Shown: positions 12,315 to 22,820 of the stretch, one piece after another
Layout of the letters: each line of letters opens with the position of its first letter
How positions within the stretch are numbered: the stretch's first letter is position 1
Assembly (NCBI GenBank): GCA_023897205.1
Contig: JAHWDD010000002.1
Span: 806,001 to 870,000, forward strand
Source: Exophiala sp. HKRS030
Lineage: Eukaryota > Ascomycota > Eurotiomycetes > Chaetothyriales > Herpotrichiellaceae
DNA: 64,000 bases
Direction: 5' to 3'
The notes under the pieces: model-generated
The model's database searches: none
The model's input: only the letters and a program-made list of their open reading frames with translations
Told to the model about the DNA's origin: nothing
Position numbers and translations under genes: made by a program

Positions 12315-13123
12315 TCAATCCTTACTCAGAAGGCCACTGTCTGGTACTGCGTTTGGTTTGAGAATGTTCACCACCCCTTGACCCGTCTCTCTATGACCAT
12401 TCAGATCGACTGTATTATCATCTTGTGTCGTCTCTGCTTGAAGTGAAGTTGGTGGAGTTGTCCGTGGCGCCGCGGAAGTACTTGAGGTGTTTTCAGGGTC
12501 TGAGTCGGTTTCCCAAGGTTTCCTTCGCCGTGGCTTCTTGTCTATCTTGCTGGAGCCGGGTTCGAGTACAGTGTTAGGGATTTCTTCGATGCCAGGAATC
12601 GGCATATTGCGGGTTATCAGGTCGACTATATGCGCGAAGGACGTTGGGTACGGCGGTTCAGGTTCAGACGCCGATGCATTGGCTTGAGGGCCTACGGACG
12701 GGGCTGATTCTGTCGATGAGGAGGTGGGCGGTGCAACAAGCGGCTGCACTGGGGGATGCTGGCTAGAATCGGTGGGGGAACGAGAGAGCAGCCATGACGA
12801 ATATGCGACGACATCTATGGGTGGGAGGGCGAACTTCCTATCCGACATGTTTCTCAGTACACGCTTTCAGCCTGTGACGGTTCGGGACAATTCTACCTTG
12901 AAAAATAGAAAGACTGTGCTTGTAGCACCAGCTCCTTCTTGTCTGTCAACTCTTCGAGAGTTACCGGAGTGTCTGGGTGCCCTAGAATGGCTGCCAGTCC
13001 GGCTTGGTATTCTGGGTCTGTGTCGAAAGGGTATGTGAACAGTCCCTGGTGTACGGAAGCGGGAGTCACAGGAACAGAGTCATTCTCTGTCGTTGAAGTG
13101 CTATGCGACGCCTCCATGGCCAT
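12315..13123 (-). CDS. PEX39-like peroxin candidate with KPWE motif, 254 aa
   Basis: Exons 13123-12897 and 12852-12315; a 44-nt intron (GTAGAA...CTGAG) joins FYFSR to NMSDRKF in phase. The N-terminal part contains the block TYPFDTDPEYQAGLAAILGH followed by a short helix. The middle is Pro/Ser-rich. Then comes YPTSFAHIVDLITRN, MPIPGIEEIPNTVLE and RRRKPWETD. The order SFxxIVxLI - PIPGIxxIP - (R/K)PWE is that of the small peroxin PEX39 (human C6orf226, yeast Yjr012c), which cooperates with PEX7 in import of PTS2 cargo; the (R/K)PWE motif is shared with PEX13. The rest of the tail is acidic and low complexity. Assignment rests on motif recall, not on an alignment. It is divergent from the amino-acid permease, 1.6 kb away. 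Confidence 0.72.
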
Positions 13124-14761
13124 GGTAATTATTCAAAAGTGCTGCAGGTGAGTCAAGCAGTTTGGGCGAATACCTACGTGTGCACTACGGAGTACACAGT
13201 ATATTATCTCAAGGTTGCGTGAAGCTGCGGTTGGTGTTGGACGGTTTTACCTCGGGAAAGCTTTTCCCACCATCTCTTATCGATAAGAACTTCAGACGAC
13301 GAGGTGTGACGCAAAGGATTTTTATTTAATTCCACTCACCACCATCTGTTTGCATCTACTCAAGCGGATTTTCAACAATGCTCGTATCTTGGGACATCCA
13401 AAAAATGAACATATGATGACATGAGCAGAAACCACATGTCGATCTTTCCGATTCTGCATGCACCACAAACACTGAATCCCATCCTGATATCATGCCGTTG
13501 AAGCCGCACAGGGACAGACCACGTCGTTCATGCCGCCACTGACGCAAGCTGAATGTTGTCCGCACTCACGCGAGCAATGATACTAACTGCTTAGCATGTA
13601 TTGGCATCTCTATGTGTAAACCGATAGGTAAGGCAATGTCGAAGCTCGTTTGCATTCGTGCTCGTTATCACAAGTTGAAAACGAAGTTCTCAACACTGAG
13701 CTAAACAGCATTTACCTGACAATCTGTCCCTGAAATGCACTCTCACGACACAGCACTCAATCGAGAGACCAGTCCCTTCGGAGCTATAGCCTATACTGGA
13801 TTGTGTGGAGCAACAGAAGCATTCTAGAAGTTCTACCAGAAGAACACCCCCTACCGATGGATGTCCCCGCCAAGACCGGGGTAACCGAGATGCTGAAATG
13901 TAAAGGAGACGTGGCTGAGTGGACAGGCTTGGGAACTTTCTCGTTCACGTACAGAGTGATTTACAACTGGAGCAAAGGCTGTTTATTGAATGTGTGGACA
14001 TGGGAGATGCCCTAATGCTGAAGTTGAGCCACCCGCGAGTCAAATCACCATCCAAACAACATCCACAACAGATGCTACGCAAAGAAGCAGGACAAGAAGC
14101 TGCCGAGAATTGACAGAGGGTTTCCTGTCCCCAATCATGGCTACCACGATAAGAAGTGTTGGAGCGGGAAATCTTGGCAATACTTCCGCCCAGCCTTGGC
14201 CGCTCGGCGCCCAGTACATCAAGGAATTTTCATATCGTCACCGAATCCACTGATTCTCCTTCGATCAATGTGAGTCTCGCTTAGCATGGCCCGTCCAACT
14301 CATGTGCAAAGCCTGGTATAACACACTATGGGTCGATCTATGTGGCCTCCATACTTCTTCAACGCGGAGATATCAGTCCCCTACGATCTACGAAATACGT
14401 GAGTGGAACTTGTACCGGCGGAGTCTCGTCACGCAACCGTCCAAAGATGGCGATCAGCAGCTGTTCTTGGCCGCCCATGGCAACACGGAGCAATGTCCTA
14501 GACAAGAATCGGTAACCATCGAGCACCTTGGACCAATCCCTCCTTTATCTTGCCCCGTCGTCTGATCCCTCATCTTGACTTTTGCAGGGTATCATCGCGT
14601 GTCCATTGTCAATCACACCCAAGAGATAAGGAAAGTCATACATGATGGCATATTGGCCGAGCCTTTGCTGGTTCGATCATGGTTAAATACCGTGCTCCGG
14701 TCGCGTCGAACCCCGGATCAGATTCACGCTGTCCCTGCACTCTCAGTTGAGCTCCGACACC
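13124..14761. other. divergent intergenic region upstream of PEX39-like gene and permease
   Basis: No convincing gene. It has one copy of TACGGAGTAC at 13186-13195. A possible 5' UTR intron of the permease runs from about 14512 (GTAACC) to 14586 (CTTGACTTTTGCAG). The remaining open frames are short and have no conserved motif. Confidence 0.5.
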
Positions 14762-16669
14762 ATGGACGGCAAACCAGTTTACAATGACGAGTCGGCGGTT
14801 GAGCCCGAGAAGAGGGATGCCGCCGGTCTACCTCAAGAAAAGGGTGATGGACCTCACGACGTCAAGATTGGTGACGATCAAGAATTCTACAAGTTACCGT
14901 TCTGGACACGAATGGGATGTACCGTAGATTCATTCAAGCGCAGAAGTCGTACCGACAAACACAACCAGCTCAACCAGACCCTACGCTCTCGCCACATGCA
15001 CATGATTGCCATTGGTAAGCTCCTCCTCTCAGAAGGCCTACTTTGTGCTCTTGATCACTAACCTTAGCTCCAGGTGGCTCAATTGGCGCTGGCCTTTTTG
15101 TCGGTACTGGTTCAGCTCTCCGAAGGGGTGGTCCAGCGTCACTCCTCCTCGACTATGGCATTATCGGTATCATGATCTTCAACGTTGTGTTTGCCTTGGG
15201 TGAACTTTGTATCATGTATCCTATCTCTGGCGGTTTCTATACCTACTCGACTCGATTCATTGATCCCGCATGGGGTTTTGCTATGGGTTGGAACTAGTGA
15301 GTACCCAAATCATCAATGGGGTAATGCGTGTAGTGACAACCTTTTGCAGTGTCTTTCAGTGGGCGATCGTCTTACCTCTGGAAATAACAGTGGCCTCATT
15401 CACGATATATTTCTGGACTTCAGACGTTCACGTCGCCGTGTGGATAACCATGTTCTTGCTAGTCATTATTTTTGTCAATGTTTTTGGCGTCCTGGGATAT
15501 GGTGAGGAAGAATTCTGGTCCAGTGCCCTGAAGCTGTCCGCGATTGTGATTTTCATGATCATTGGCCTCGTCCTGGTCTGTGGTGGAGGGCCAAGTAACG
15601 GCATCTACGACAAATACTGGGGCGCTCGTAAGTGTTTTTTTTCTTGGGTGCCTCGAATCTCCCTCTCTGACATTCTGCAGGACTCTGGTATGACCCTGGC
15701 GCCTTCCAGAATGGGTTCAAGGGTTTCTGCTCGGTCTTCGTCACCGCCGCCTTTGCATTCTCCGGAACCGAACTCGTCGGTTTGGCTGCAGCTGAGTCTA
15801 GGACACCACTGAAGTCGTTGCCTTCCGCGGTCAAGCAAGTGTTTTGGCGGATCACCTTGTTCTACATCCTGGCGTTACTTTTCGTTGGCCTGCTTGTCAG
15901 CTCCGAAGACGAACGCCTCCTTGGTGCCAACCCTTACATCGACGCACAAGCCTCGCCGTTTGTGCTTGCCGCCCAAGACGCTGGGCTGATCGGGTTCGAC
16001 TCTTTCATGAACGTTGTCATTTTGGTGTCCGTCATCTCCATCGGCAACAGCGGTGTCTACGGTGGCAGCCGCACACTGACTGCGCTCGCCGAACAAGGCT
16101 ACGCTCCCAAGATCTTCAGCTACGTGGACCGCGCCGGCCGCCCGCTCATTTCCACCATCACCATCATCGCATTTGGTGGCCTGGCCTACCTCGGTGTCGC
16201 AAAGTCTGGCGTTGAGATTTTCGACTGGCTCCAGGCCTTGTCTGGCCTCGCGGCCTTGTTCACCTGGGGTTCCATCTGTCTGGCACATGTCCGCTTCCGA
16301 AACGCGTGGCGTCACCAAGGCCGCTCCCTCGACGACATCCCCTTCAAGGCCATCGGCGGTGTCTACGGATCATACATCGGTGTCGGCCTTATCGTGTTGG
16401 TGTTGATCGCCCAGTTTTACGTTGCAATCTGGCCCCCCGGAGGTGGTGTCAACGACGCCGAGGGCTTCTTCAAGGCTTACCTTGCCCTGCCGGTCGTCAT
16501 GTTTTTCTGGGCTTGTGGATACTTTTGGAAGCGCGAAGGTTGGTTGAAACTCGATCAGATTGATCTGGATTCGGGACGACGAGAGATTGATTGGGAAGCT
16601 CACCGTAAGGAACAAGAGAAGAGAAGGAATGCCAGTCTGCCCATGAGGATCATCTACTTCATGTTTTAG
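14762..16669 (+). CDS. YAT-family (GAP1-like) amino-acid permease, 580 aa
   Basis: Exons 14762-15014, 15074-15296, 15350-15627 and 15681-16669; all three junctions restore the frame (IAIG|GSIGAG, GWNY|VFQWAI, YWGAR|LWYDPG). The protein has a cytosolic N-terminus (about 85 residues) ending RHMHMIAIGGSIGAGLFVG, the unwound first helix of APC-superfamily carriers. About twelve membrane spans follow with family marks GELCIMYPISGGFYTYSTRF, AFSGTELVGLAAAES and SVISIGNSGVYGGSRTLTALAEQ, and a short C-terminal tail. Length and motif order match fungal plasma-membrane amino-acid/proton symporters; the substrate range cannot be inferred. ATG at 14762 has a good CACCATGG context. Confidence 0.93.
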
Positions 16670-17707
16670 AAATTCAGGGAATCAACCTTGTCCAAGGTTG
16701 GGATGTGTCCGTGGAAGAAGTCTTGAAAACAGAAGAATTGTACAAGGAATGTTGTCCATAGAGATTAGGTAGTGGTTCTACTTACATATTTTTGAGGCAG
16801 AATTCCTACAGATATATCTCCTTTGCTTTACAATCAGCGCTGTCGCTTTGTTTGATCCGCTCTTTGCATTGTCTTGCAAGTTCTTAGTCCTTAGTCCTGT
16901 GAGGTTGTACCTTGCCAGTGAATGTACTCCGGACACCAAATCCACAATGCCGACTAACTCCGTAGATGGCAACCATCGACGGGTCAAACAACGTGCCCGC
17001 AATATCTTCACCTGGTCAAGATTGTTATATCCCCAGCCTTTCAGAAATGACCGAACATGTCAAGGGTCCATTCCTCCGAACCGAGATGCTCTCCGCTTAC
17101 TTTACCTTTGTCGCGGGGATCTAATGGTGTTGTCTCACCTCGCTTCTTCTCGTCTCGTGCTCGGTCTGACTTCTCTCGGCCGTGAACGGCCTGGTAGGGA
17201 TTCAGGACTACTTACTTATCCGAGATCTGGAGACCTACAACTCCGCAAAAGGCAATGAAATACGAGGACTCCGTTCGAAGCAAGGATACCTGCGCAGGTC
17301 CAGGAGACGGGTGTGACGAGAACTCGGTCGACGGGTGATGTTCATGCCGATCTTCCCACCTGAAACGAATCATCATCGACGATCCTATTTCCGTTCGAAT
17401 GTGTTGTAAATATGAACCAAATGTTGGGACATCAATTCTCTCATTCTGAAATATTTTTGGTCGTTTTCATCTCACAAAATATCTCCCAAGAATCATTTGA
17501 TCATCACCTACTCCGTACAAGAATCCGAGTAACTATCTCCACAGGTGAACTAAGTGAGAGAGTTTCTACCCTTATTCTCGACTACACTGAAGTCGTAATA
17601 TTTAGAATCGACTCGATCGAGCAACACTCGACGCTCCACCCCCAGCATATCACATCAAGTCACATTGTATTCACTCTCCGGCCCCCCGGCTCATTCAGAC
17701 TCGTGAG
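16670..17707. other. intergenic, no gene seen
   Basis: About 1 kb between the permease and the next plus-strand gene. It contains TACTCCGTAC at 17509-17518 and pyrimidine-rich sequence just before 17708. Open frames here are short and without splice support. Confidence 0.5.
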
Positions 17708-18136
17708 ATGGCGTCTTTGGGTCGTTCCCTCCTCAGCCTCGTCGCCTTTTCGACCTCGGTGTCTTGTTACCTGGCCGACTGGAACGAGACTCACGTCAAG
17801 AACCCTCGGTGGCCACCCCACGCCCGTTTCCACAACGGCCAGACCATGTCGATGGGTTTGTGTTTGGGTGGGTTGACTGCCTACTACACCTGGAGGCGCT
17901 CGGCCCAAGCCTCCGGGTCGGGATGGGGAGGACTCGCGGCGGAGAGGGACTCGATCACCACGGCCGCCTTGTTGGGGTCTCTCTACTGGGTCACCGGCAT
18001 GAGTGGTATCTTGTACCCCGGCACCAAATGGCAAGATCCGGAGTTTGGGGAAGGGGCACCCCAAAAGGTCGTTTTCGGGATGCACGTCGTCTTGTGTTGG
18101 ATAGGTTGGTGGTTGGAGATGAAGAGACTGTCATGA
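17708..18136 (+). CDS. small fungal multi-span membrane protein of unknown function, 142 aa
   Basis: A single-exon reading frame of 142 residues starting MASLGRSLLSLVAF. It has about four hydrophobic segments (5-20, 46-62, 88-106, 117-135) and polar blocks DWNETHVKNPRWPPHARFHN and YPGTKWQDPEF. This pattern matches a small uncharacterised fungal membrane family that I believe is DUF6640, though I cannot confirm the number. The NPRWPPHARFHNGQ block looks conserved and probably lies in a loop after the first span. The function is not known. The CDS is GC-rich relative to its flanks, which supports coding. Confidence 0.7.
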   Translation: MASLGRSLLSLVAFSTSVSCYLADWNETHVKNPRWPPHARFHNGQTMSMGLCLGGLTAYYTWRRSAQASGSGWGGLAAERDSITTAALLGSLYWVTGMSGILYPGTKWQDPEFGEGAPQKVVFGMHVVLCWIGWWLEMKRLS

Positions 18137-18810
18137 CTAAAGAGAGTAGCAACGTTCGCCCATTGATTGGTGCTTTGGTCGCGAGGAGGAAGCCCTTTGT
18201 ATAAGGATCATGGATACGTTGTTTTGTTTGTATTGTGATATCGTGCGACAAGTACCTGAAAGTGAACCTCGCTTGATTCTCGAACATTTTCTTCGGCGTG
18301 ATATGAATCTCGGTGGTGTTCCCGAATAATGTTGATCTTGTTGAGGTTATATTGTTGACATCTTTGTATTGAACTCGATGGCGTCTCCCGGCACCAATGG
18401 TACGACTTGCGTTTGCGTCATTGTGGTTTGTAATATCTCAGTGATATCGGATTTGACATGTGCTGATATTGCTTGAATGAATGACTTTGACTCGTAAAGC
18501 CTTCAGTGTGATTCCCAAGGCTTATGAGGTGACCTCTGTTCCATCGATAACCAGTGTCATCAAATGATTTGATTGTATGATGTGGCTCATTTTGTGATGG
18601 AGAGTGTATTGATTCCATATGCTCATATATTTGACCGACTGCGATTTTCTGCTCGGCAGGTGTTGACCGATTTTGACAGATTCTGGTTGGCAGTGACCGA
18701 AAAGAAGTCCTTGCTCGAAGCCGTGTTCCTAGGTATCGGAAAGAAGAAGGAAGAGTTCTTAGGATTTTAGGAAGCGGAGCGAGAGTGATAGAGTGTGACT
18801 CGAGAAGGGA
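18137..18810. other. intergenic, no gene seen
   Basis: AT-richer 3' flank of the small membrane-protein gene. The only open frames are short (for example 18573-18770) and show no family resemblance. Confidence 0.5.
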
Positions 18811-18910
18811 GAAGAAGGTTTCGTAGGATTCTTAGGTGGTCGGAGTCGGAGGAAGAGACAACTGCAACAAGCAGCGAAGAAGTCTTAGGAATCATAGGTG
18901 GTCGAGGTCG
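18811..18910. repeat. imperfect direct repeat, about 35 bp
   Basis: Two diverged copies of a purine-rich sequence that starts GAAGAAG and ends TTAGGTGGTCG or ATAGGTGGTCG lie at about 18811-18850 and 18876-18910. A shorter third match lies near 18745-18770. They precede the longer tandem repeat. Confidence 0.6.
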
Positions 18911-19230
18911 AAATAACAATAGTCGTTCCTGAGTCGCCGTTGGGGGAAGCTTTCAGGATTGAAATTGGTATGGCTGGTCAGGTCTGCCTGCCACTCCCGC
19001 GATTGTAAGAACTTGGCTTGACAACCCAGAGTGATTCCACAGGACACCTGACGAGTCAGCCGATGCGAAAGCATCTTGGTCGTCCTGAGTTGCCCTTGGG
19101 GGAAGCTTTCAGGATTGACCTGGTTTGGGCTGGTCAGGTCTACCTGCCACTCCCGCGATTGTAAGAACTTGGCTTGACAATCCAGAGTGATTCCACAGGG
19201 CACCTGACGAGTCAGCCGGTGCAAACGCAT
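18892..19230 (-). CDS. open frame across the tandem repeat, 112 aa, unrecognised
   Basis: From an ATG at 19230 to a TGA at 18892-18894 the minus strand encodes 112 residues, mostly two 52-residue repeats (RLTRQVPCGITLDCQAKFL / RLTRQVSCGITLGCQAKFL ...). The frame is the same as that of the spliced candidate gene just upstream on the minus strand (19958-19273), separated from it by one TAA. It may be a second cistron-like remnant, a downstream exon whose splicing I could not resolve, or 3' UTR of that gene. No family is recognised and independent expression is doubtful. Confidence 0.3.
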   Translation of the reverse strand: MRLHRLTRQVPCGITLDCQAKFLQSREWQVDLTSPNQVNPESFPQGQLRTTKMLSHRLTRQVSCGITLGCQAKFLQSREWQADLTSHTNFNPESFPQRRLRNDYCYFDLDHL

Positions 19231-19232
19231 CT
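18922..19232. repeat. tandem duplication, period about 156 bp, two copies
   Basis: Copies at 18922-19078 and 19079-19232 share long identical runs (for example GGAAGCTTTCAGGATTGA, CACTCCCGCGATTGTAAG, CACCTGACGAGTCAGCC) with scattered substitutions and one single-base indel at the left edge of the first copy. On the minus strand the repeat is in frame, encoding two 52-residue units (RLTRQV-CGITL-CQAKFL... and so on). Each copy also ends in a short hairpin whose stem GATGC/GCATC changes to GGTGC/GCATC in the second copy while still pairing. Confidence 0.9.
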
Positions 19233-19272
19233 CAGCCCCCGTGGAGTTCACGACAGGACGCTTATCCACGAT

Positions 19273-19958
19273 TTAGGGATTCACTGAGATACGCCGCGAG
19301 AAGGCAGAGTCCGCAGCTGCGTTAGGCTCGGCGTAGGGCACGGGGCTTCCACCCCTTTGGCTTATAGCATACCGGGTGATGGTATGCTGAATGCCTGCCC
19401 TCCTTGACAGGACGCTCGAAACCCTCTGCAACCCGAACCTTCCTCTTGCTGAGGTCAAGTCTCCCTCGGGAGCAAGGGAAGATTCGTTGCGGACCCCGTC
19501 GCTTTGGCTCGAGTGGCCTGGGGTCGACCCACGAGCAGTCACACTGCTCGGGGCATGGCTTGGCTGCACCCCATTGCCAACGCTCCATCTAAGAGGTTGG
19601 CCGCCATCGATAGACCTCGCCAGTTGGAGCTGGCTCGGGTCTGTCGAGCCAGTGCCCCAAAAGAGAGGCAAAGAAGTTGCAAGCCATGTTGGGGACGGGG
19701 AGAATGCTGTCTAGATGTTAGTCAGGGGACATTAGTTTGGAAGTCAGGCTTACGCTGCAGGAAGGGCTGTGACAAGGAAGAGAGAGGGAGGAGAGGGAAG
19801 GCGGTGTTGAAAGTTGGGAGGTCGCTATCAGCATGTCAGAATAGGCACAAGTATCTTGTGTATGGTGACTTACTTGAGAGTATTGGAGGTTTCTTTTGCA
19901 AGAAACCAAGCGGAAGTGTTAGAATTGGGGTATGGAGAAAGAGAGAGAAGAGAAACAT
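19273..19958 (-). CDS. spliced candidate gene of unknown function, 197 aa
   Basis: An ATG at 19958 opens a frame that passes through two good fungal introns: 19873-19825 (GTAAGT, CTGAC branch, ATAG) and 19753-19711 (GTAAGC, CTGACTAAC branch, CTAG). Exons 19958-19874, 19824-19754 and 19710-19273 join without frame error into 198 codons. The first 20 residues (MFLFSLFLHTPILTLPLG) are hydrophobic and could be a signal peptide. The next 50 are Ser/Thr/Pro-rich. The rest, with WGTGSTDPSQLQ, GQPLRWSVGNGV and SRRISVNP at the end, resembles nothing I know. The last exon is GC-rich and contains four strong stem-loops, so a spliced non-coding or structured RNA is an alternative. No neighbour suggests a role. 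Confidence 0.45.
19366..19388. repeat. perfect hairpin, 8-bp stem, 7-nt loop
   Basis: AGCATACC and GGTATGCT pair across GGGTGAT. It is one of four strong stem-loops within 290 bases in the GC-rich exon of the unrecognised minus-strand candidate. Confidence 0.7.
19439..19481. repeat. long stem-loop with one bulge
   Basis: CTTCCTCTTGCT at 19439-19450 pairs with AGCAAGGGAAG at 19471-19481, leaving one bulged base. The intervening loop contains CTCCCTCGGGAG, itself self-complementary. Confidence 0.6.
19532..19550. repeat. perfect hairpin, 8-bp stem, 3-nt loop
   Basis: CGAGCAGT and ACTGCTCG pair across CAC. The 10-bp palindrome GGGTCGACCC (19521-19530) lies immediately before it. Confidence 0.7.
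19630..19652. repeat. perfect hairpin, 8-bp stem, 7-nt loop
   Basis: CTGGCTCG and CGAGCCAG pair across GGTCTGT. Confidence 0.7.
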
Positions 19959-20511
19959 TTTCGACTTCGGGGGGACATCACAGGTACTTATCGGATCTCA
20001 CTGGAGACCCTCCGTCACATCGGCGGACGGCGGAGCAGCCTGTTCGTTGTCTTGAGACAGAGAGTTCCTGGGCGAGAATTGATCAACGAGTCGGAATCAT
20101 GTCTATTGTAGGAATGGGTCTGTGTGAGAGGGCGGCTCCAAATTTGTATAGGGTGCCATTGGACAGGATGGGCGATCCAAGGCAAAAAGGCTCACTGTTC
20201 TCAAATGTGAAAAAAGCATAGAGTCCATAACGGCAACATCGTGAGGCTGAGGGTCGGGAATGATATCCATACAACGAGGCTGAAACATCCAGTATTGGCT
20301 GCGCTTGGCGGCGGAACTCCGGCATATCTCGCGAACCTGAAAATGAGAAAAGCGCAGAGTCCGAAATCCCCCGCCAAAGCAAACATACTTTGTCTCATGT
20401 GGAATCACACTCGGCACAGAGTGGGCTGGGAGTTCAAGTCAGAGCAATGCAGGACGATCATCGGAAGGACAGAGTTTGTTGGGCAGGATTAAGAAGAAGA
20501 ACACCTTGTCA
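19959..20511. other. intergenic between minus-strand genes, no gene seen
   Basis: This stretch lies upstream of the unrecognised candidate gene and downstream of the QPRT gene. Open frames on both strands overlap each other and none carries a recognisable motif or consistent splice sites. Confidence 0.45.
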
Positions 20512-21508
20512 TCAATGATCAATTTTCAGTGAGAAATCTACATGTGGTACACCTTGATGCACCGCACTGGTAGAGATGATGTCGATGTCTATAGGCTAGG
20601 ATCAGTCATGCACATAGGGAAAAAGTAGGCGCAATCTTACCATTATTGATGTACTCTTTGACATTGGCCTCCGTTAACCCACCGCTGCTCTCCAACAGCA
20701 CTTGCCTTTTGCCTTGCCACCGTTCTTTCAAGCTTCGTGCAGCTACTTTGAGGCCCTCACCGTCAAAGTTATCCAGCATAACAACATCTGCACCTGCTTC
20801 AATGGCCTCATCCGCGTCGTTCTCGGTCTGAACTTCCACCTCGATCTTGAGGGCAAAGCCACCAACTGCCCTTGCCGCCTTGACAGCATTGGTGATGCTG
20901 CCTTTGGCCCATATGTGATTGTCCTTTAGCATGATCATGCTGCTCAAGTCGTGTCTGTGCCCATCGATTCCTCCAACCAACATACCATACTTTTCGACCA
21001 GCCTGAATCCAGGTGTAGTCTTTCTCGTTCCCGCAAGAACTCCCTTGTAGCCTGCACCCCGTACTAGCTCGAGCATCTTTCGACTCTTTGACGCCACGCC
21101 ACTGCACCTGGCTAGGGCGTTCAACGCAACTCTTTCCCCCAATAACAGTTTGCGAGTTGGGCCCTTAACTGTAGCAACCTTGATCTTGCCTCCTGATTTC
21201 GCAGGATCTAGGAATTCACCTTCAGCATGATGCCACTCCACCGTGCAATCTAGTTGGCGGAAGACCTCGTCGAAGAAAGGAACACCAGCAAGAACTCCAG
21301 CGGATTTACAAAGCAGCTGGGCTGTTCGAGGGCTTGATCCAACCACAAAGCCACCATAGTCAAACGACGGCGTGTCTTCTGCAAGCCACTGGGTAATTTC
21401 GGTGGTGAAATGTGACGGGAGAAGGTCTGCAAGGGAGCCGTGGGAGAGACTGGCATCGGTCGGAAGAGGAAGCTCGGTAGGCAGAGGAGCGCTGTTTTTG
21501 GAGGACAT
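20512..21508 (-). CDS. BNA6: quinolinate phosphoribosyltransferase (nicotinate-nucleotide pyrophosphorylase), 314 aa
   Basis: This enzyme converts quinolinate and PRPP to nicotinate mononucleotide, CO2 and pyrophosphate, the last step of the kynurenine branch of de novo NAD synthesis. Exons 21508-20641 and 20588-20512; the 52-nt intron (GTAAGA...CTATAG) restores the end as [28 protein letters not shown]. Family marks are [73 protein letters not shown] and ADVVMLDNF, with the Arg, His and Lys residues of the quinolinate and PRPP sites present. Length is normal (about 300). The first in-frame ATG (21508) gives MSSKNSAPL. It is divergent from the CocE-like hydrolase at 22821. Confidence 0.95.
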
Positions 21509-22820
21509 TGCTGCAGAGGTCGAATGTATGCTACAGAGAACAATGAATGAACCCAGGAGATTAAGCAGCAAGATTCAGAATCACAAAGTCTTCGACAATC
21601 GGGATTCTTTTCTTGGTCGTGTTGGCCACGGGCCGCGAACTCTTCCGCACTTATCGATAACGCCTGGAGTGTCGACCCCGTATTCGTATCCTCTCGGAAA
21701 AGGGAAAACTAAATAGTCCGGGGCTGAACATCAAGGTACCTACGATATCTCTATGTACAATGCACTCACGAGTCTGATGTAAGGACGACTGTCAACAAGG
21801 TCTAGACAAATGATTTCCAAGCAACCAGACGTGCTTCTACTAGCATTGAAGCGACCTGAAGAGCCAGAAAGCGGCATAGAAGTTCACAGAAATAAAGACT
21901 CAGTACACCCTGCGCCGCTCATCAGCGTCACTCGTCACCGCAATTGAAAGTATCAAGTCCCTACTGCGATGCGGACAAAAGTTTTGAGGTGATCTCACCA
22001 GATGCGGGCAACGGTTCCAACATCTGAATATGTATCTGCATTTAGGAAGAAAGAGTAAGTCATAAGTCGCATTGCGAATCCGCTTTCCAATTTGAAAAAC
22101 CTCTGCTCCAGCGTTCGCTAAAAGTTGCTCATGGTCGAAAAGACCATACTCTGCAGAGGCCAGTCTGAGCATTATTTGCCACTCTGTATACAGGCAGAAG
22201 GCTTCAGAATTTGATCTCGTATTCATTAAAAGAGAGGACTTTTGTCAGAGTCCATCGCCATCGGTGCCATGCGACTATGCGTTGTATCTCTAAATTGTCT
22301 CTCGTGATTCTCCAAGCTTTGGATCTCCTGGATCTCGGAAGCGATGCGAAGCTGCTTCAACCTGAGTCACTTCACTCAGAAACATGACAACCGCCCGCTG
22401 TGCCGATGACTTGAAGCCGCGGTCCATATGCGGCAATGTATCGGGATATTCACAGCAGAATACGAGCTTCGTACGACATATCGACATATCACTCCGTGCA
22501 AACTCCACAGACCTGGTTACCTAGCGATGCAGTACCTGTCAACGACATGGAAAGGTACTCAGCATGCGGAGTCACGTAGTACGAAGTGGTTTATTATTGT
22601 ACGAAGTCGGGATATTCTGCTGTACAATACCCCGATATGTTGCCCCATGGGCAACTCCATGCGTACTTGCATCACTCAGCGATCCTGTCCTTTATATTTG
22701 ACACAAGGCACAACACTGAGACCAGCAGAGGAACAAACATCACAGAACTGGGCTGCCTGGTCAGGATAAAGAGGATTAAACTCCTTTAACATTTTTCTTC
22801 CAAGAAACAACCGACTCAGC
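21509..22820. other. divergent intergenic region, QPRT / CocE-like hydrolase
   Basis: About 1.3 kb. I found no gene, repeat or RNA. Short, overlapping open frames on both strands have no family resemblance. A pyrimidine-rich stretch precedes the hydrolase start. Confidence 0.5.

Noticed and set aside
16848..17258. 136-codon plus-strand frame downstream of the permease
   Set aside because: No recognisable domain, no introns needed or present, and the sequence reads like random translation.
19035..19078. Hammerhead-ribozyme-like string CTGACGA...GAAA in the tandem repeat
   Set aside because: The bases between the two core strings do not form a proper stem II (only one or two pairs), GAAA sits as the loop of its own hairpin, and the second copy lacks the G of GAAA.
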